From NCBI RefSeq assembly GCF_900168295.1, contig NZ_FVZL01000013.1, positions 1 through 64,000 on the forward strand: a stretch of 64,000 bases of DNA, in the 5' to 3' direction. A program made the translations under genes and the position numbers. This DNA is from Arthrobacter sp. P2b. GTDB taxonomy: Bacteria > Actinomycetota > Actinomycetes > Actinomycetales > Micrococcaceae. Positions 50,354-58,664 of this stretch are shown here, piece by piece. Numbering within the stretch: the stretch's first letter is position 1; every line of letters starts with the position of its first letter. The notes beneath the pieces are model-generated. The model was not told the origin of the DNA and did no database searches. It was given only the letters and a program-made list of their open reading frames with translations.

Positions 50354-50914
50354 GTGACGGGACAGCGTATCGGTTACGTTCGGGTGAGTACGGTGGACCA
50401 GAATGAGCTGCGCCAGCTCGAGGGCCAGGTCCTGGACCGGGTCTTCACCGGCAAGGCTTCGGGCCGGGACACCGCGCGGCCACAGCTCACGGAGCTGCTG
50501 CGGTTCGTCCGCGACGGCGACAGCGTGGTCGTGCACAGCATGGACCGGCTCGCCCGCAACCTTGATGACCTCCGCGCCCTGGTGCAGGGCCTCACCAGAC
50601 GGGGCGTGCGGGTGGAGTTCCTCAAGGAACAGCTCGTCTTCACCGGAGAGGACTCCCCGATTGCCAACCTCATGCTTTCGGTCATGGGAGCCTTCGCCGA
50701 ATTCGAGAGGTCCCTGATCCGGGAACGCCAACGTGAGGGCATCGCCTTGGCCAAGCAGCGCGGCGCCTACAAAGGACGAAAGAAAACCCTGACCCCAGAA
50801 CGGGCAGCAGAGCTGGTCCAGCGCGCCGGCACAGGCATCCCGAAAGTCGTACTCGCCCGCGACTACGGAATCAGCCGGGAAACGGTCTACCAGTACCTCC
50901 GTCAAGCCACGTGA
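50354..50914 (+). CDS. Serine recombinase (resolvase/invertase family)
   Basis: A 186-aa small serine recombinase. The catalytic Ser is in YVRVSTVDQN. Other active-site motifs are VVVHSMDRLARN and FAEFERSLIRERQREGI, and the C-terminal helix-turn-helix ends in YGISRETVYQYL. The length matches Tn3-type resolvases and DNA invertases. No matching transposase gene is in the window, so it may be a leftover of a transposon. GTG 50354 has GGAGG five bases ahead; the open frame to 50294 lacks a ribosome site. Confidence 0.92.
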   Translation: MTGQRIGYVRVSTVDQNELRQLEGQVLDRVFTGKASGRDTARPQLTELLRFVRDGDSVVVHSMDRLARNLDDLRALVQGLTRRGVRVEFLKEQLVFTGEDSPIANLMLSVMGAFAEFERSLIRERQREGIALAKQRGAYKGRKKTLTPERAAELVQRAGTGIPKVVLARDYGISRETVYQYLRQAT

Positions 50915-51093
50915 AGTAGGCCCTCTCCCCTCCCCCGGGGTTCCCCGCCAACCTCAAGGTTCACCCGGCAGGTTGGTAATGGAACTTCGGCCAACCGCTA
51001 TTTGGCCGGAGTTTCGCCACTTTTGGCCTCCGCCAAGTACCGCCGGTTGCGCTTAATCCGTTTCAACGCGCGAATGCTGGGACGTAACCGTCG

Positions 51094-51388
51094 TTAGAAG
51101 CTCGAACCAGTATCTGCCGTTGCGGCGACTCGGAGCTTCTGTTGTTCCCTACGTCTGAATAGATAGATCCCGGCGACGTGCCCCTTGGTGACGACGCCCT
51201 GTCCGGTTGCCAGCACACGGTTAGTGGACGTTGACCCCGTTTCTACGAAAACGTAACCAGTGTGCTCAAGACGCCAGCCAACAGCTTCGATCTGCCCCAG
51301 GGTAACAGCAGTCGAAGGAGCCTGGACCAGCACATTCTCGGAGGATCCGAACGAAGAGTGTGAACCTGCCAGAGTGGACTTGGCCGTC
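51094..51388 (-). pseudogene. 3' remnant of a short conserved actinobacterial protein gene
   Basis: On the minus strand the end of a protein is readable (LGQIEAVGWRLEHTGYVF, then VAGIYLFRRREQQK) down to the stop at 51094. It resembles the C-terminus of small conserved actinobacterial proteins of unknown function. No plausible start lies within the stretch; upstream it runs straight into the truncated debranching-enzyme gene. It looks like the survivor of a deletion. Confidence 0.5.
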
Positions 51389-51393
51389 AAGTA

Positions 51394-52143
51394 CCGGAGC
51401 GCGCCGCGCGGCTGAAAAAGCAGTTCAACGAACAGTTCTGGCTGCCTGAGCACGGCTACTACGCCATCGCGCTGGACCGCAACAAGCGGCCGGTTGATGC
51501 CTGCGCCTTCAATATGGGCCACTGCCTGTTGTTCGGACTCATTGATGAGGACAAGGCTCCGCTGGTAGCGGAACGGCTGATGTCCCGCGAAATGTTCAGC
51601 GGATGGGGCGTGCGGACGTTGGCGAGCGACATGGGCGCCTTTAACCCCGCGAGTTACCACAACGGGTCGGTCTGGCCCCACGACAATGCAATCATCGCAG
51701 GCGGGCTACTGCGCTACGGCTTCGTCGAGGAAGCGCAGCGGATCTCCGCAGCCCTGTTTGAGGCTGCGGAGTACTCGGACGGGCGGCTGCCTGAGTCGTT
51801 CTGCGGTTTCAGCCGCGAGCACTTCGACGAACCTATCCCCTACCCCAGTGCATGCTCGCCCCAGGCCTGGGCAGCCACCACGCCAATCCAGTTGGTGACG
51901 AGCCTGATGGGCTACTATCCGGACGTTGCCCTCGGCGGCCTCTGGATGGATCCTGTGCTACCGGAATCGTACGGCGACCTGCACATCACCAACGCACCCA
52001 TGGCCGAGGGCCGAATCACCCTCGATATCTCCGGTTCCACCGCGACCGTCCGGGGGCTGCCCGAGGGCATGGTGTTCCAGCACGGATCCCGGCCTTGGGC
52101 GGCCGACCTCGTAGAACAGGCCAGACGACGCGGAAAGTCCTAG
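51394..52143 (+). pseudogene. 5'-truncated glycogen-debranching/amylo-alpha-1,6-glucosidase gene
   Basis: About 250 codons match the C-terminal GH63/GDE-type (alpha/alpha)6 domain of actinobacterial debranching-like enzymes: FNEQFWLPEHGYYAIALD, MGHCLLFGLIDEDKAPLVAE, ASYHNGSVWPHDNAIIAGGL, PSACSPQAWAATTP. Family proteins are about 700 aa, so two thirds are missing. The frame begins abruptly at the junction with the preceding remnant and has no own promoter or start before ATG 51514. Probably non-functional. Confidence 0.75.
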
Positions 52144-52587
52144 CCTCATCGTCAGGCCGACAGTCCTCGTGGCGGAGCATGCAGTGTGCGTTCGTGCGAC
52201 GAGGCCAGCCGGAGCTGCGCCCTGAATCAAACGCCATCGGTGCTGTCCCGGAGCGAACACGACCGACAGCGGCAAGGACTACCTGTCTGAGACTTTATCT
52301 CGGAGTGCCGCTTCCTCGGGGTCAGCGTCATCGCCTCCGCTGCGCCTCCCCACGTACAAGGGTTGTACCGAACGGCTGACGGGCATGATCGAGACTTCCT
52401 GGATCCGAAAGCTTCCTGGTCATGTGGGCAACGCTGGACGATGGCATGGCAACAAGACTGGAGCTGATACGAGATTGAAGATGTCCGTGTCAGCGATGGT
52501 CGAAAAGTGAGCCATCCGCCGTCCCGCAGGACCACCTGTTTTGGCACCACGGCGGTATGATCTTCGCTTCCCCGGTCAACCATTCAG
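52144..52587. other. Stretch without recognisable genes
   Basis: No coding frame here resembles a protein family on either strand. It lies between the truncated debranching gene and the IS3 remnant and is probably debris from insertions and deletions. Confidence 0.5.
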
Positions 52588-52747
52588 GTCAATAACAGCT
52601 TCACTGGTCGACTGGACGACTACATTCACTGGTACAGCCACGAAAGTATTAAGACAGTCGAAGGGACCAAGCCCAGTGAAATACTGGCTTGGTCCCTTCG
52701 ACTTGCGTCGAATCCAGAACCGCCATTTCGATTCAGCGCTGGTGTGA
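52588..52747 (+). pseudogene. Frameshifted 3' tail of an IS3-family transposase
   Basis: Frame 1 reads FTGRLDDYIHWYSHESIKT, then after a one-base shift frame 2 reads SKGPSPVKYWLG and ends at TGA 52747. Together these match the C-terminal WYNxxRIK...LSPVxYR motif of IS3/IS150 OrfB transposases. The catalytic DDE part is missing. The remnant marks an old insertion next to the terp-like operon. Confidence 0.7.
52656..52703 (-). terminator. Perfect 18-bp hairpin downstream of the ferredoxin operon
   Basis: Arms 52656-52673 and 52686-52703 pair perfectly around a 12-nt loop. It lies inside the IS remnant and 67 nt after the ferredoxin stop on the minus strand, so it could terminate the P450 operon. 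Confidence 0.6.
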
Positions 52748-52769
52748 CGACGTCCAGGGGAAGCCTGAG

Positions 52770-53084
52770 TCAGGGTTCAGGAACACTTACGCAGACTTTT
52801 GTGCATTCACGTCCTATGACCAACTGGCAGGACAATCTAGAATTGGACTCCCTGCCCTCAGCGAACTCAAGCAGTTCCGCCTCAGCATCTGTCGGCGGCC
52901 CAAAGGTGCTGGATGTTTCTTCGATCAAATACACATGGCATGTCCCGCACGCACACGACCCGCCACATTCAGCGATGATCCCGGGCACATTATTGCGAAC
53001 TGCTGCATCCATGATGGACTGACCTGGAGGGACGTCTACGGCTTGAGTCCTTCCGTCAAATTGCCGATATTCCACGATAGCCAA
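52770..53084 (-). CDS. 2Fe-2S ferredoxin (terpredoxin-like)
   Basis: A 104-aa adrenodoxin/putidaredoxin-type ferredoxin. The cluster ligands are three Cys in the ECGGSCACGTCHVYL loop near residue 40 and a fourth in SRLSCQLVI near residue 86. It carries single electrons from the FAD reductase encoded upstream to the P450. Start TTG 53084 with AAGGAG seven bases upstream. Third gene of the P450-reductase-ferredoxin operon. Confidence 0.92.
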   Translation of the reverse strand: MAIVEYRQFDGRTQAVDVPPGQSIMDAAVRNNVPGIIAECGGSCACGTCHVYLIEETSSTFGPPTDAEAELLEFAEGRESNSRLSCQLVIGRECTKVCVSVPEP

Positions 53085-53098
53085 CTGAATTCTCCTTT

Positions 53099-54319
53099 CT
53101 AGGTTCCGACGAGATCGCGAAAATCTACACTGGGATTCCCTAGATTTTCGATGTCGACGGGGGTCTCGTGCGCGATTAGATGCCTGGCCGCTACGAATGC
53201 AGCGGGGTAGTTAGCGGTCTCGACCGCGATGACGCGCCCCTTTTCGTGATGGAAGAGCGCGAAGCGATTTTTTACTTTTTCATCGCGGACTACAACTTGG
53301 GCGTCGGGCCTGACAGCACCTGCCATCTTCAGCTTCAGATCGAACTGATCGGACCAGAACCACGGAAGTTCGGAAGGGGGCGGGAGCGATCCTAGTATCG
53401 TGGAGCTGGCTTGCTTGGCCTGCTCTGTCACGCTTGGAATGCTCTCCACTCTGCCTAACCGGCCCTGGCGGAAGATAGGACGAGTGGTGGCGTCTCCAAT
53501 GGCGAGCACATCGGGATCATTCGTCATGGCATAGGCATCTACGATGATCCCGCCGTCACAGGCGATTCCGGCTCGCTGGGCAAGCTCATCGCGAGGTACG
53601 GCTCCTGCGGCCACAAGTACAGTGTCACAGACGATTTCTGCACCCGATTCGAGAGCTACAGCGCGCACGTGACCGCCAGGGTCTCCAACGAAGCGTAAGT
53701 CCCCAATTGAGGTCCGGATGTCAACTCCGTTTGCACGGTGGTGTGATGCCAAGATAGCTGAAAGCTCCGGGCTGGCCACCCTCGCCAAAACCCGGTGCTC
53801 GCGTTCGAGGATCGTGACCCCAATTCCCTGAGCCCGAGCTGCGGCTGCTACTTCCATGCCGATATAGCCTCCCCCCACGATGGCTAGATTACCGCCGGCT
53901 TTTAAGGCTTGGCCCAACTTCCGGGAATTCCGCAAGCTCCTTAATGTCAGGACCCCATCGAGGTGATGTCCCTCAACTGGAAGTTGTCGAGGTTGAGCAC
54001 CGGTGGCAAGGACCAAAGTACCGTAGGCAAGGATTTCACCGTTCGTAATCTGAACTTCCTTTGCGAACCGGTTGATCGAGGTGACCTTCTGGTTTAGAAG
54101 TACCTGAATGTTCTGGTCAGTGTAGAACTGGGCAGGGCGAAGCAGATTAGCGTTATGGGCGCCAAGGAAGTCCTTTGACAACGGGGGGCGGTGGTAAGGC
54201 AGTTCATCTTCTTCGCTGATGATGACGATTTCATCGGTGAACCCCCCCTGGCGGAGGAAACCAGCCAGGGAGCTGGCGCCGTGACCCCCACCGACAATAA
54301 CTACACGAGATTGGCCCAT
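53099..54319 (-). CDS. FAD-dependent ferredoxin reductase (terpredoxin/putidaredoxin reductase type)
   Basis: A 406-aa NADH-ferredoxin reductase. The FAD-binding loop VVIVGGGHGASSLAGFLRQ is N-terminal, the NAD loop NLAIVGGGYIGMEVAAAA is near residue 150, and the second FAD motif DVLAIGDAT near residue 270. It oxidises NADH and reduces the ferredoxin of the next gene, 14 nt away. Its ATG shares one base with the P450 stop codon, so the three-part electron-transfer chain is co-translated. Confidence 0.93.
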   Translation of the reverse strand: MGQSRVVIVGGGHGASSLAGFLRQGGFTDEIVIISEEDELPYHRPPLSKDFLGAHNANLLRPAQFYTDQNIQVLLNQKVTSINRFAKEVQITNGEILAYGTLVLATGAQPRQLPVEGHHLDGVLTLRSLRNSRKLGQALKAGGNLAIVGGGYIGMEVAAAARAQGIGVTILEREHRVLARVASPELSAILASHHRANGVDIRTSIGDLRFVGDPGGHVRAVALESGAEIVCDTVLVAAGAVPRDELAQRAGIACDGGIIVDAYAMTNDPDVLAIGDATTRPIFRQGRLGRVESIPSVTEQAKQASSTILGSLPPPSELPWFWSDQFDLKLKMAGAVRPDAQVVVRDEKVKNRFALFHHEKGRVIAVETANYPAAFVAARHLIAHETPVDIENLGNPSVDFRDLVGT

Positions 54320-55647
54320 CAGTTCAGTTCCAACCTTACGGGCAGATTTTTGGGCCCGCCAACAAAGTTTGCCTGCATCACTTTTCGACCTGACAGAAGC
54401 TCGATTTTTTGGAGTTTGGGAAGAAGCTCCTCCAACATGACCTTTAGTTCAAGCTTGGCTAGGTGCTGTCCGACGCACATGTGGGGGCCGTACCCGAATG
54501 CGATCTGGCGGTTGGGTCGACGTGTGATGTCAAAGGTATTCGGTGATTCGAAAACATCCGAGTCGCGATTTGCAGACTGATACAGGAGCATAAGCTTCTC
54601 GCCGAATTTGATTTCCTGCCCCCTCAGCGAATAAGTGGTTTCAGCTCGGCGGACAAAGTGTTTCACGGGCGAAGCCCATCGCAACCCTTCGTTGATGAGG
54701 TCAGGTATCAGCGCCGGATTTTCCTGGACGCGGGCCAGCAGATCTGGTTGAAGTGCCAGCTGTTCGATGATGCTCGCCAGCGTACTGGAAGTAGTATCGT
54801 GGCCGGCTGTGGCAATGGCGATGAACCATCCGTATGCATATTTGTCTTCGAAGTACTCTCCGTTGGACTGCTTGGCAACACTAATGATGGTTGCAAGGTC
54901 GTCCTGTGGATGCGCACGACGTTCTGCGATGAGCGCATCGAAGTACGCGTAAAAGTCCTTCATGGTGGCGGCCCATTGCCGACCAATAGCTTCCGGTGAT
55001 GCCGCGTCAATGTCCGTCCGCTGTTCGTCCGGATCCGCAACACCGAACATTTCCTGGGTAAGATGCATCATCCTCGCTTCATCCTCACGGGGGATCCCGA
55101 AGAGAGCCATGATTACCCGAAGAGGGTAATGAATGCTGAAGTCCTTGACCAGGTCAATTTCCTGCGGTCCGGAAAGTAATTGATCTATTGATTCACGCGC
55201 AAGAACTCGGATTCTTTCGTCCCATTTCGAGATGTTTGCCGGGCGGAACCAGTCGCCAGCCATAGCTCTGATAGCAGCGTGCTCATCCCCATCCAGATTA
55301 GGGACGCCGCCTTCAAGCATCCGCACACTGCCTCCCGTAAGCAACTTGAAAAACTCGTCTGTTGCTTTATCAAAGAAGATGACATTGTGATTATGATCCG
55401 GGACTTCACCGCCCCCGCTAGAGAAAATCGCGGGTTGACGCTCAATCTCCATGATGTCGGCATGCTTCGCGACGAGCCAAACAGGATCGTATCCGTCAAC
55501 TTCGACTCGCGCGAGCGGGGCGTTATTTCGCAACCATTCGTAAGCTCCGAAGAGAGATTCCTCATCAAGGTGTCCTTGAGGGAGAATAATCTGCTCTGCG
55601 ATCGAGGAGGGCACGGTCGATATCAGTGAGGTGTCTTGGGGGGACAA
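54319..55647 (-). CDS. Cytochrome P450, CYP108-like (P450terp type)
   Basis: A 442-aa bacterial class-I P450. The oxygen-activating I-helix reads AGHDTTSS, the ExxR motif is in INEGLRW, and the haem-binding Cys is in FGYGPHMCVGQHLAK. Many segments recall Pseudomonas P450terp (CYP108): ILPQG, GYDPVWLVAKHADIM, QLAKLE and NFVGGPKNLPVR, judged from memory of that protein. P450terp hydroxylates alpha-terpineol at the allylic methyl group. TTG 55647 has AAGGAG five bases ahead; an ATG at 55758 would give a longer, atypical N-terminus. Confidence 0.88.
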   Translation of the reverse strand: MSPQDTSLISTVPSSIAEQIILPQGHLDEESLFGAYEWLRNNAPLARVEVDGYDPVWLVAKHADIMEIERQPAIFSSGGGEVPDHNHNVIFFDKATDEFFKLLTGGSVRMLEGGVPNLDGDEHAAIRAMAGDWFRPANISKWDERIRVLARESIDQLLSGPQEIDLVKDFSIHYPLRVIMALFGIPREDEARMMHLTQEMFGVADPDEQRTDIDAASPEAIGRQWAATMKDFYAYFDALIAERRAHPQDDLATIISVAKQSNGEYFEDKYAYGWFIAIATAGHDTTSSTLASIIEQLALQPDLLARVQENPALIPDLINEGLRWASPVKHFVRRAETTYSLRGQEIKFGEKLMLLYQSANRDSDVFESPNTFDITRRPNRQIAFGYGPHMCVGQHLAKLELKVMLEELLPKLQKIELLSGRKVMQANFVGGPKNLPVRLELN

Positions 55648-55960
55648 TGTAACTCCTTGTTTGTCTGTTGGGGTGACCAATTGCGGCATACACAACAGGC
55701 CACCCAACCAATGCGGTGTGATTTGAGTCTCCACGAGTAGCGGGGGGATATACATCACTCGGCAGGGCTATATATTTCGGCAACCTACCGCCTGAGAAAT
55801 TTTGCTCCGATCTGTCACGAAATTGCTCCCTATGAGGGACTCATCGGGTGATCTTCGAGGGATCTTTATGCCCTAAGGAGCTGAAACGGCAGTAGATGTG
55901 ATCACTATGATCACGTGATGACCTGCATCACATTCATATCGCAGCAGTTGAGAGGCAAGA
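55648..55960. other. Divergent promoter region of the terpene cluster
   Basis: About 310 nt between the P450 and alcohol dehydrogenase starts, A/T-richer than its surroundings and without genes. It must hold both promoters; the clearest sites are the paired dyads near the alcohol dehydrogenase. Confidence 0.6.
55898..55931. promoter_or_regulatory. Tandem dyads upstream of the alcohol dehydrogenase
   Basis: GTGATCA-CTA-TGATCAC (55898-55914, perfect 7-bp arms) abuts GTGATG-acctg-CATCAC (55915-55931, perfect 6-bp arms). The shared GTGAT/ATCAC arms suggest two binding sites of one regulator, 30-63 nt before the start codon. The LuxR proteins encoded downstream are candidates. Confidence 0.6.
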
Positions 55961-57076
55961 ATGCAGAGCGCAGCCGCAGTTGTTAGAGCCGTAGGTGAAG
56001 ATTTCAGCTTCGAAGCTATCGAGGTTTCGGATCCAGCGAGCCGGGAAGTATTAGTGGAAATTGCAGGTGTGGGTCTCTGCCACACTGACCTGGCCGTCAG
56101 GGACGGCCATATTCCCTTCCCCTTTCCATCAGTACTCGGTCACGAAGGCAGCGGAAGGGTGCTTCGGGTCGGCGACAAGGTCACAAGGGTGGCGGTTGGG
56201 GACAGCGTCGCCATTAGCTTCAATAGTTGCGGCGAGTGTAGGACGTGCCGGTTGGGCAAGCCGTCATACTGCCTGGATTTTGCTCCACTGAATTTTGGTG
56301 GCACGCGGCCTGACGGGACCGGCGTGCTCTCAAGGGGGACCGAGACTCTGGGAGGGAACTTCTTCGGCCAGTCCTCATTTGCCCTACATGCTGTGGCAAA
56401 TGAGCGAAACGTCGTAAAAGTGGCTGATGATATTCCGCTTGAACTCATCGGTCCTTTGGGGTGCGGGTTTCAAACCGGCGCAGGAGCGGTGCTCAATTCC
56501 CTGGACTGCGCACCTGGATCCTCGCTGGTGATTACAGGGGCAGGCTCGGTGGGCATGGCAGCAATCATGGCTGGGGTTGTTCGCGGGCTGGAACACATTA
56601 TTGTCGTGGAACCGCAGGAAGGGAGGCGTGATCTAGCCCGTGCTCTCGGCGCAACGAACGTCATTGACCCTGCTGCAGGTCCCGTGTCCGCAAGCGTCCG
56701 GGAAATCGTTCCGGAGGGGGCTGACTACATCATCGATACGACCGGCTTGCTTCCCGTGCTGGAAGAGTCCGTTCTTTCACTCGCCAGGCTCGGGAAACTG
56801 GGTATTTTGGGTGTTCCTTCTGATCCCGCGGCCGCGCTGGCGCTCAACCTTGGATACATCCAGCTGATTGGTGGAAGTGTAGTTGGGATTGTTGAGGGTG
56901 ACTCTGACCCTGATGTTTTCATTCCATATCTGCTTGATCTCCACCGGGAGGGAAAGTTTCCGTTCGACAAACTCATTACAACCTTCCCGCTCTCGAAGAT
57001 AAATGAGGCCGTCTCGGCTCAACATAGCGGTGAAGCGGTTAAGGTAGTGCTCCTGACTGATGAAGGAAAGATTTAG
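55961..57076 (+). CDS. Zinc-dependent alcohol dehydrogenase (aryl/allylic alcohol type)
   Basis: A 371-aa medium-chain dehydrogenase of the benzyl-alcohol/geraniol type. Catalytic zinc ligands are Cys in GLCHTDL, His-Glu in LGHEGSG and Cys in LGCGFQTGAGA. Structural zinc Cys are in CGECRTCRLGKPSYC. The NAD loop is ITGAGSVGMAA. It should oxidise the alcohol made by the P450 to an aldehyde, which fits the allylic alcohol produced by P450terp-type hydroxylation. Two bases separate it from the aldehyde dehydrogenase gene. Confidence 0.9.
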   Translation: MQSAAAVVRAVGEDFSFEAIEVSDPASREVLVEIAGVGLCHTDLAVRDGHIPFPFPSVLGHEGSGRVLRVGDKVTRVAVGDSVAISFNSCGECRTCRLGKPSYCLDFAPLNFGGTRPDGTGVLSRGTETLGGNFFGQSSFALHAVANERNVVKVADDIPLELIGPLGCGFQTGAGAVLNSLDCAPGSSLVITGAGSVGMAAIMAGVVRGLEHIIVVEPQEGRRDLARALGATNVIDPAAGPVSASVREIVPEGADYIIDTTGLLPVLEESVLSLARLGKLGILGVPSDPAAALALNLGYIQLIGGSVVGIVEGDSDPDVFIPYLLDLHREGKFPFDKLITTFPLSKINEAVSAQHSGEAVKVVLLTDEGKI

Positions 57077-57078
57077 CA

Positions 57079-58569
57079 ATGAAAGAAACTCTCACGTCAC
57101 ACACCGATTATGATTCTCTTTACATTGGCGGGGCATGGAGCATTCCCAGCACAAAGGGACTGATTGATGTCGTATCTCCCACTACGGAGCTCCCTGTCGG
57201 GCAAGTGCCGTTGGCTGCGAAAGCAGACGTGGACAGTGCCGTCGCGGCCGCGCGGGGCGCGTTTGATGACCCTGCTGGATGGTCAAGCTGGGCGCCGGCA
57301 GAGCGCGCCGCGGTGCTGCGCCGCTTCGCCGACGAACTTGAGAGCAGGGGACCCGAGACGGCCCGTAGGGTGAGCATACAGAACGGTATGCCGACGTCCT
57401 TTGCAATGCAGGCTGAGGCGCAGTTTCCTGCGGTAATCCTACGGTTCTACGCTGATTTGGTCTCCAAGAATGAAGCTGAGGAAGTCCGGTCAGGCTTCTT
57501 CGGAGGTTCCACGCTAGTGACCAGGGAGCCAATCGGCGTGGTTGCCGCAATTGTTCCCTGGAACGTTCCGCAGAGCATTACGTTCATGAAACTTGCTCCC
57601 GCCTTGGCCGCAGGTTGCACTGTGGTGCTGAAGCCGGCAACCGAGACCGTTCTTGATGCTTTTCTGATGGCAGAAGCCGCCGTCGCGGCTGGGCTCCCCG
57701 GGGGCGTTCTGAATGTGGTGCCAGGTGGTCCAGACATCGGGGCCTATCTTGTAGAGCATCCCGGAGTTAATAAGGTCTCCTTTACCGGTTCCACGGCAGC
57801 AGGCAGGTCCATCGGACAAGCCTGCGGGCAGCTTCTAAGGCCCGTTACCCTGGAGCTCGGCGGAAAGTCGGCGGCAGTCGTCCTCGACGACGCAGATTTG
57901 GCTGCCAACGTCGACAACTTCTTCGCCGCGACTCTTCTCAACAATGGTCAGATATGCCATTTGGGAACGCGGATCCTAGTTCCCCGGTCGCGTTACAAGG
58001 AATTGGTTGACTTTGTGACTGACCTTGCCGGGTCCCTGGTTGTGGGCGATCCTCTCGTTGCGGATACTCAAGTTGGTCCCCTGGTCTCCGCGAAGCAACG
58101 TGCGCGCGTTGAGGGCTACATTCAGAAGGGGAAGGAAGAGGGTGCGCGCCTGACAACCGGCAGTAAGCGCCCCGATGGACCAGGCTGGTTCGTCACTCCA
58201 ACAGTATTTGCGGACGTAGACAACTCCTTCGTCATCGCACAGGAGGAGATCTTCGGGCCTGTCCTCTCGATAATCCCCTACCACGATGAAGCAGACGCCA
58301 TTGCCATCGCCAATGACAGCTCATACGGGCTTGGCGGGACGGTCTGGACTACGGATACGGAGCGCGGGAACACGTTCGCGCGGAAAATTCATTCAGGTAC
58401 GGTGGGGATAAACGCCTATTTGGCCGACCTGACGGCACCATTTGGCGGCATCAAAACCAGCGGCATCGGTCGTGAATTAGGAGCGGAGGGACTGGGCGCT
58501 TACCAGCAATTCAAGAGTATCTATCTGGATAGGAACGCCCTCCCCGCAACCGCAGCCCCTGGTTCCTAA
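57079..58569 (+). CDS. NAD(P)-dependent aldehyde dehydrogenase of the terpene cluster
   Basis: A 496-aa aldehyde dehydrogenase. Cofactor region IVPWNVPQSITFMKLAPALA, nucleotide loop VSFTGSTAAGRSIG, general base Glu in LELGGKSAAVVLDDAD, catalytic Cys in NNGQICHLGTR. It presumably converts the aldehyde from the preceding alcohol dehydrogenase to the acid, which would then need CoA activation. No intact ligase gene is nearby. A strong terminator follows. Confidence 0.92.
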   Translation: MKETLTSHTDYDSLYIGGAWSIPSTKGLIDVVSPTTELPVGQVPLAAKADVDSAVAAARGAFDDPAGWSSWAPAERAAVLRRFADELESRGPETARRVSIQNGMPTSFAMQAEAQFPAVILRFYADLVSKNEAEEVRSGFFGGSTLVTREPIGVVAAIVPWNVPQSITFMKLAPALAAGCTVVLKPATETVLDAFLMAEAAVAAGLPGGVLNVVPGGPDIGAYLVEHPGVNKVSFTGSTAAGRSIGQACGQLLRPVTLELGGKSAAVVLDDADLAANVDNFFAATLLNNGQICHLGTRILVPRSRYKELVDFVTDLAGSLVVGDPLVADTQVGPLVSAKQRARVEGYIQKGKEEGARLTTGSKRPDGPGWFVTPTVFADVDNSFVIAQEEIFGPVLSIIPYHDEADAIAIANDSSYGLGGTVWTTDTERGNTFARKIHSGTVGINAYLADLTAPFGGIKTSGIGRELGAEGLGAYQQFKSIYLDRNALPATAAPGS

Positions 58570-58591
58570 TACATAGTCCGCCACTCATGCT

Positions 58592-58628
58592 CAGCGGGCC
58601 CCAAACACGCCTTGGGAGGGGCCCGCTG
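58592..58628. terminator. Terminator between convergent aldehyde dehydrogenase and LuxR genes
   Basis: CAGCGGGCCCC and GGGGCCCGCTG form a perfect 11-bp stem (58592-58602 with 58618-58628) around a 15-nt loop. It lies 22 nt after the dehydrogenase stop and 36 nt after the LuxR stop, so it can serve both strands. Confidence 0.8.
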
Positions 58629-58664
58629 GCTGAGGTATCTCGGCCATTCTCAAATCAGATGAGC

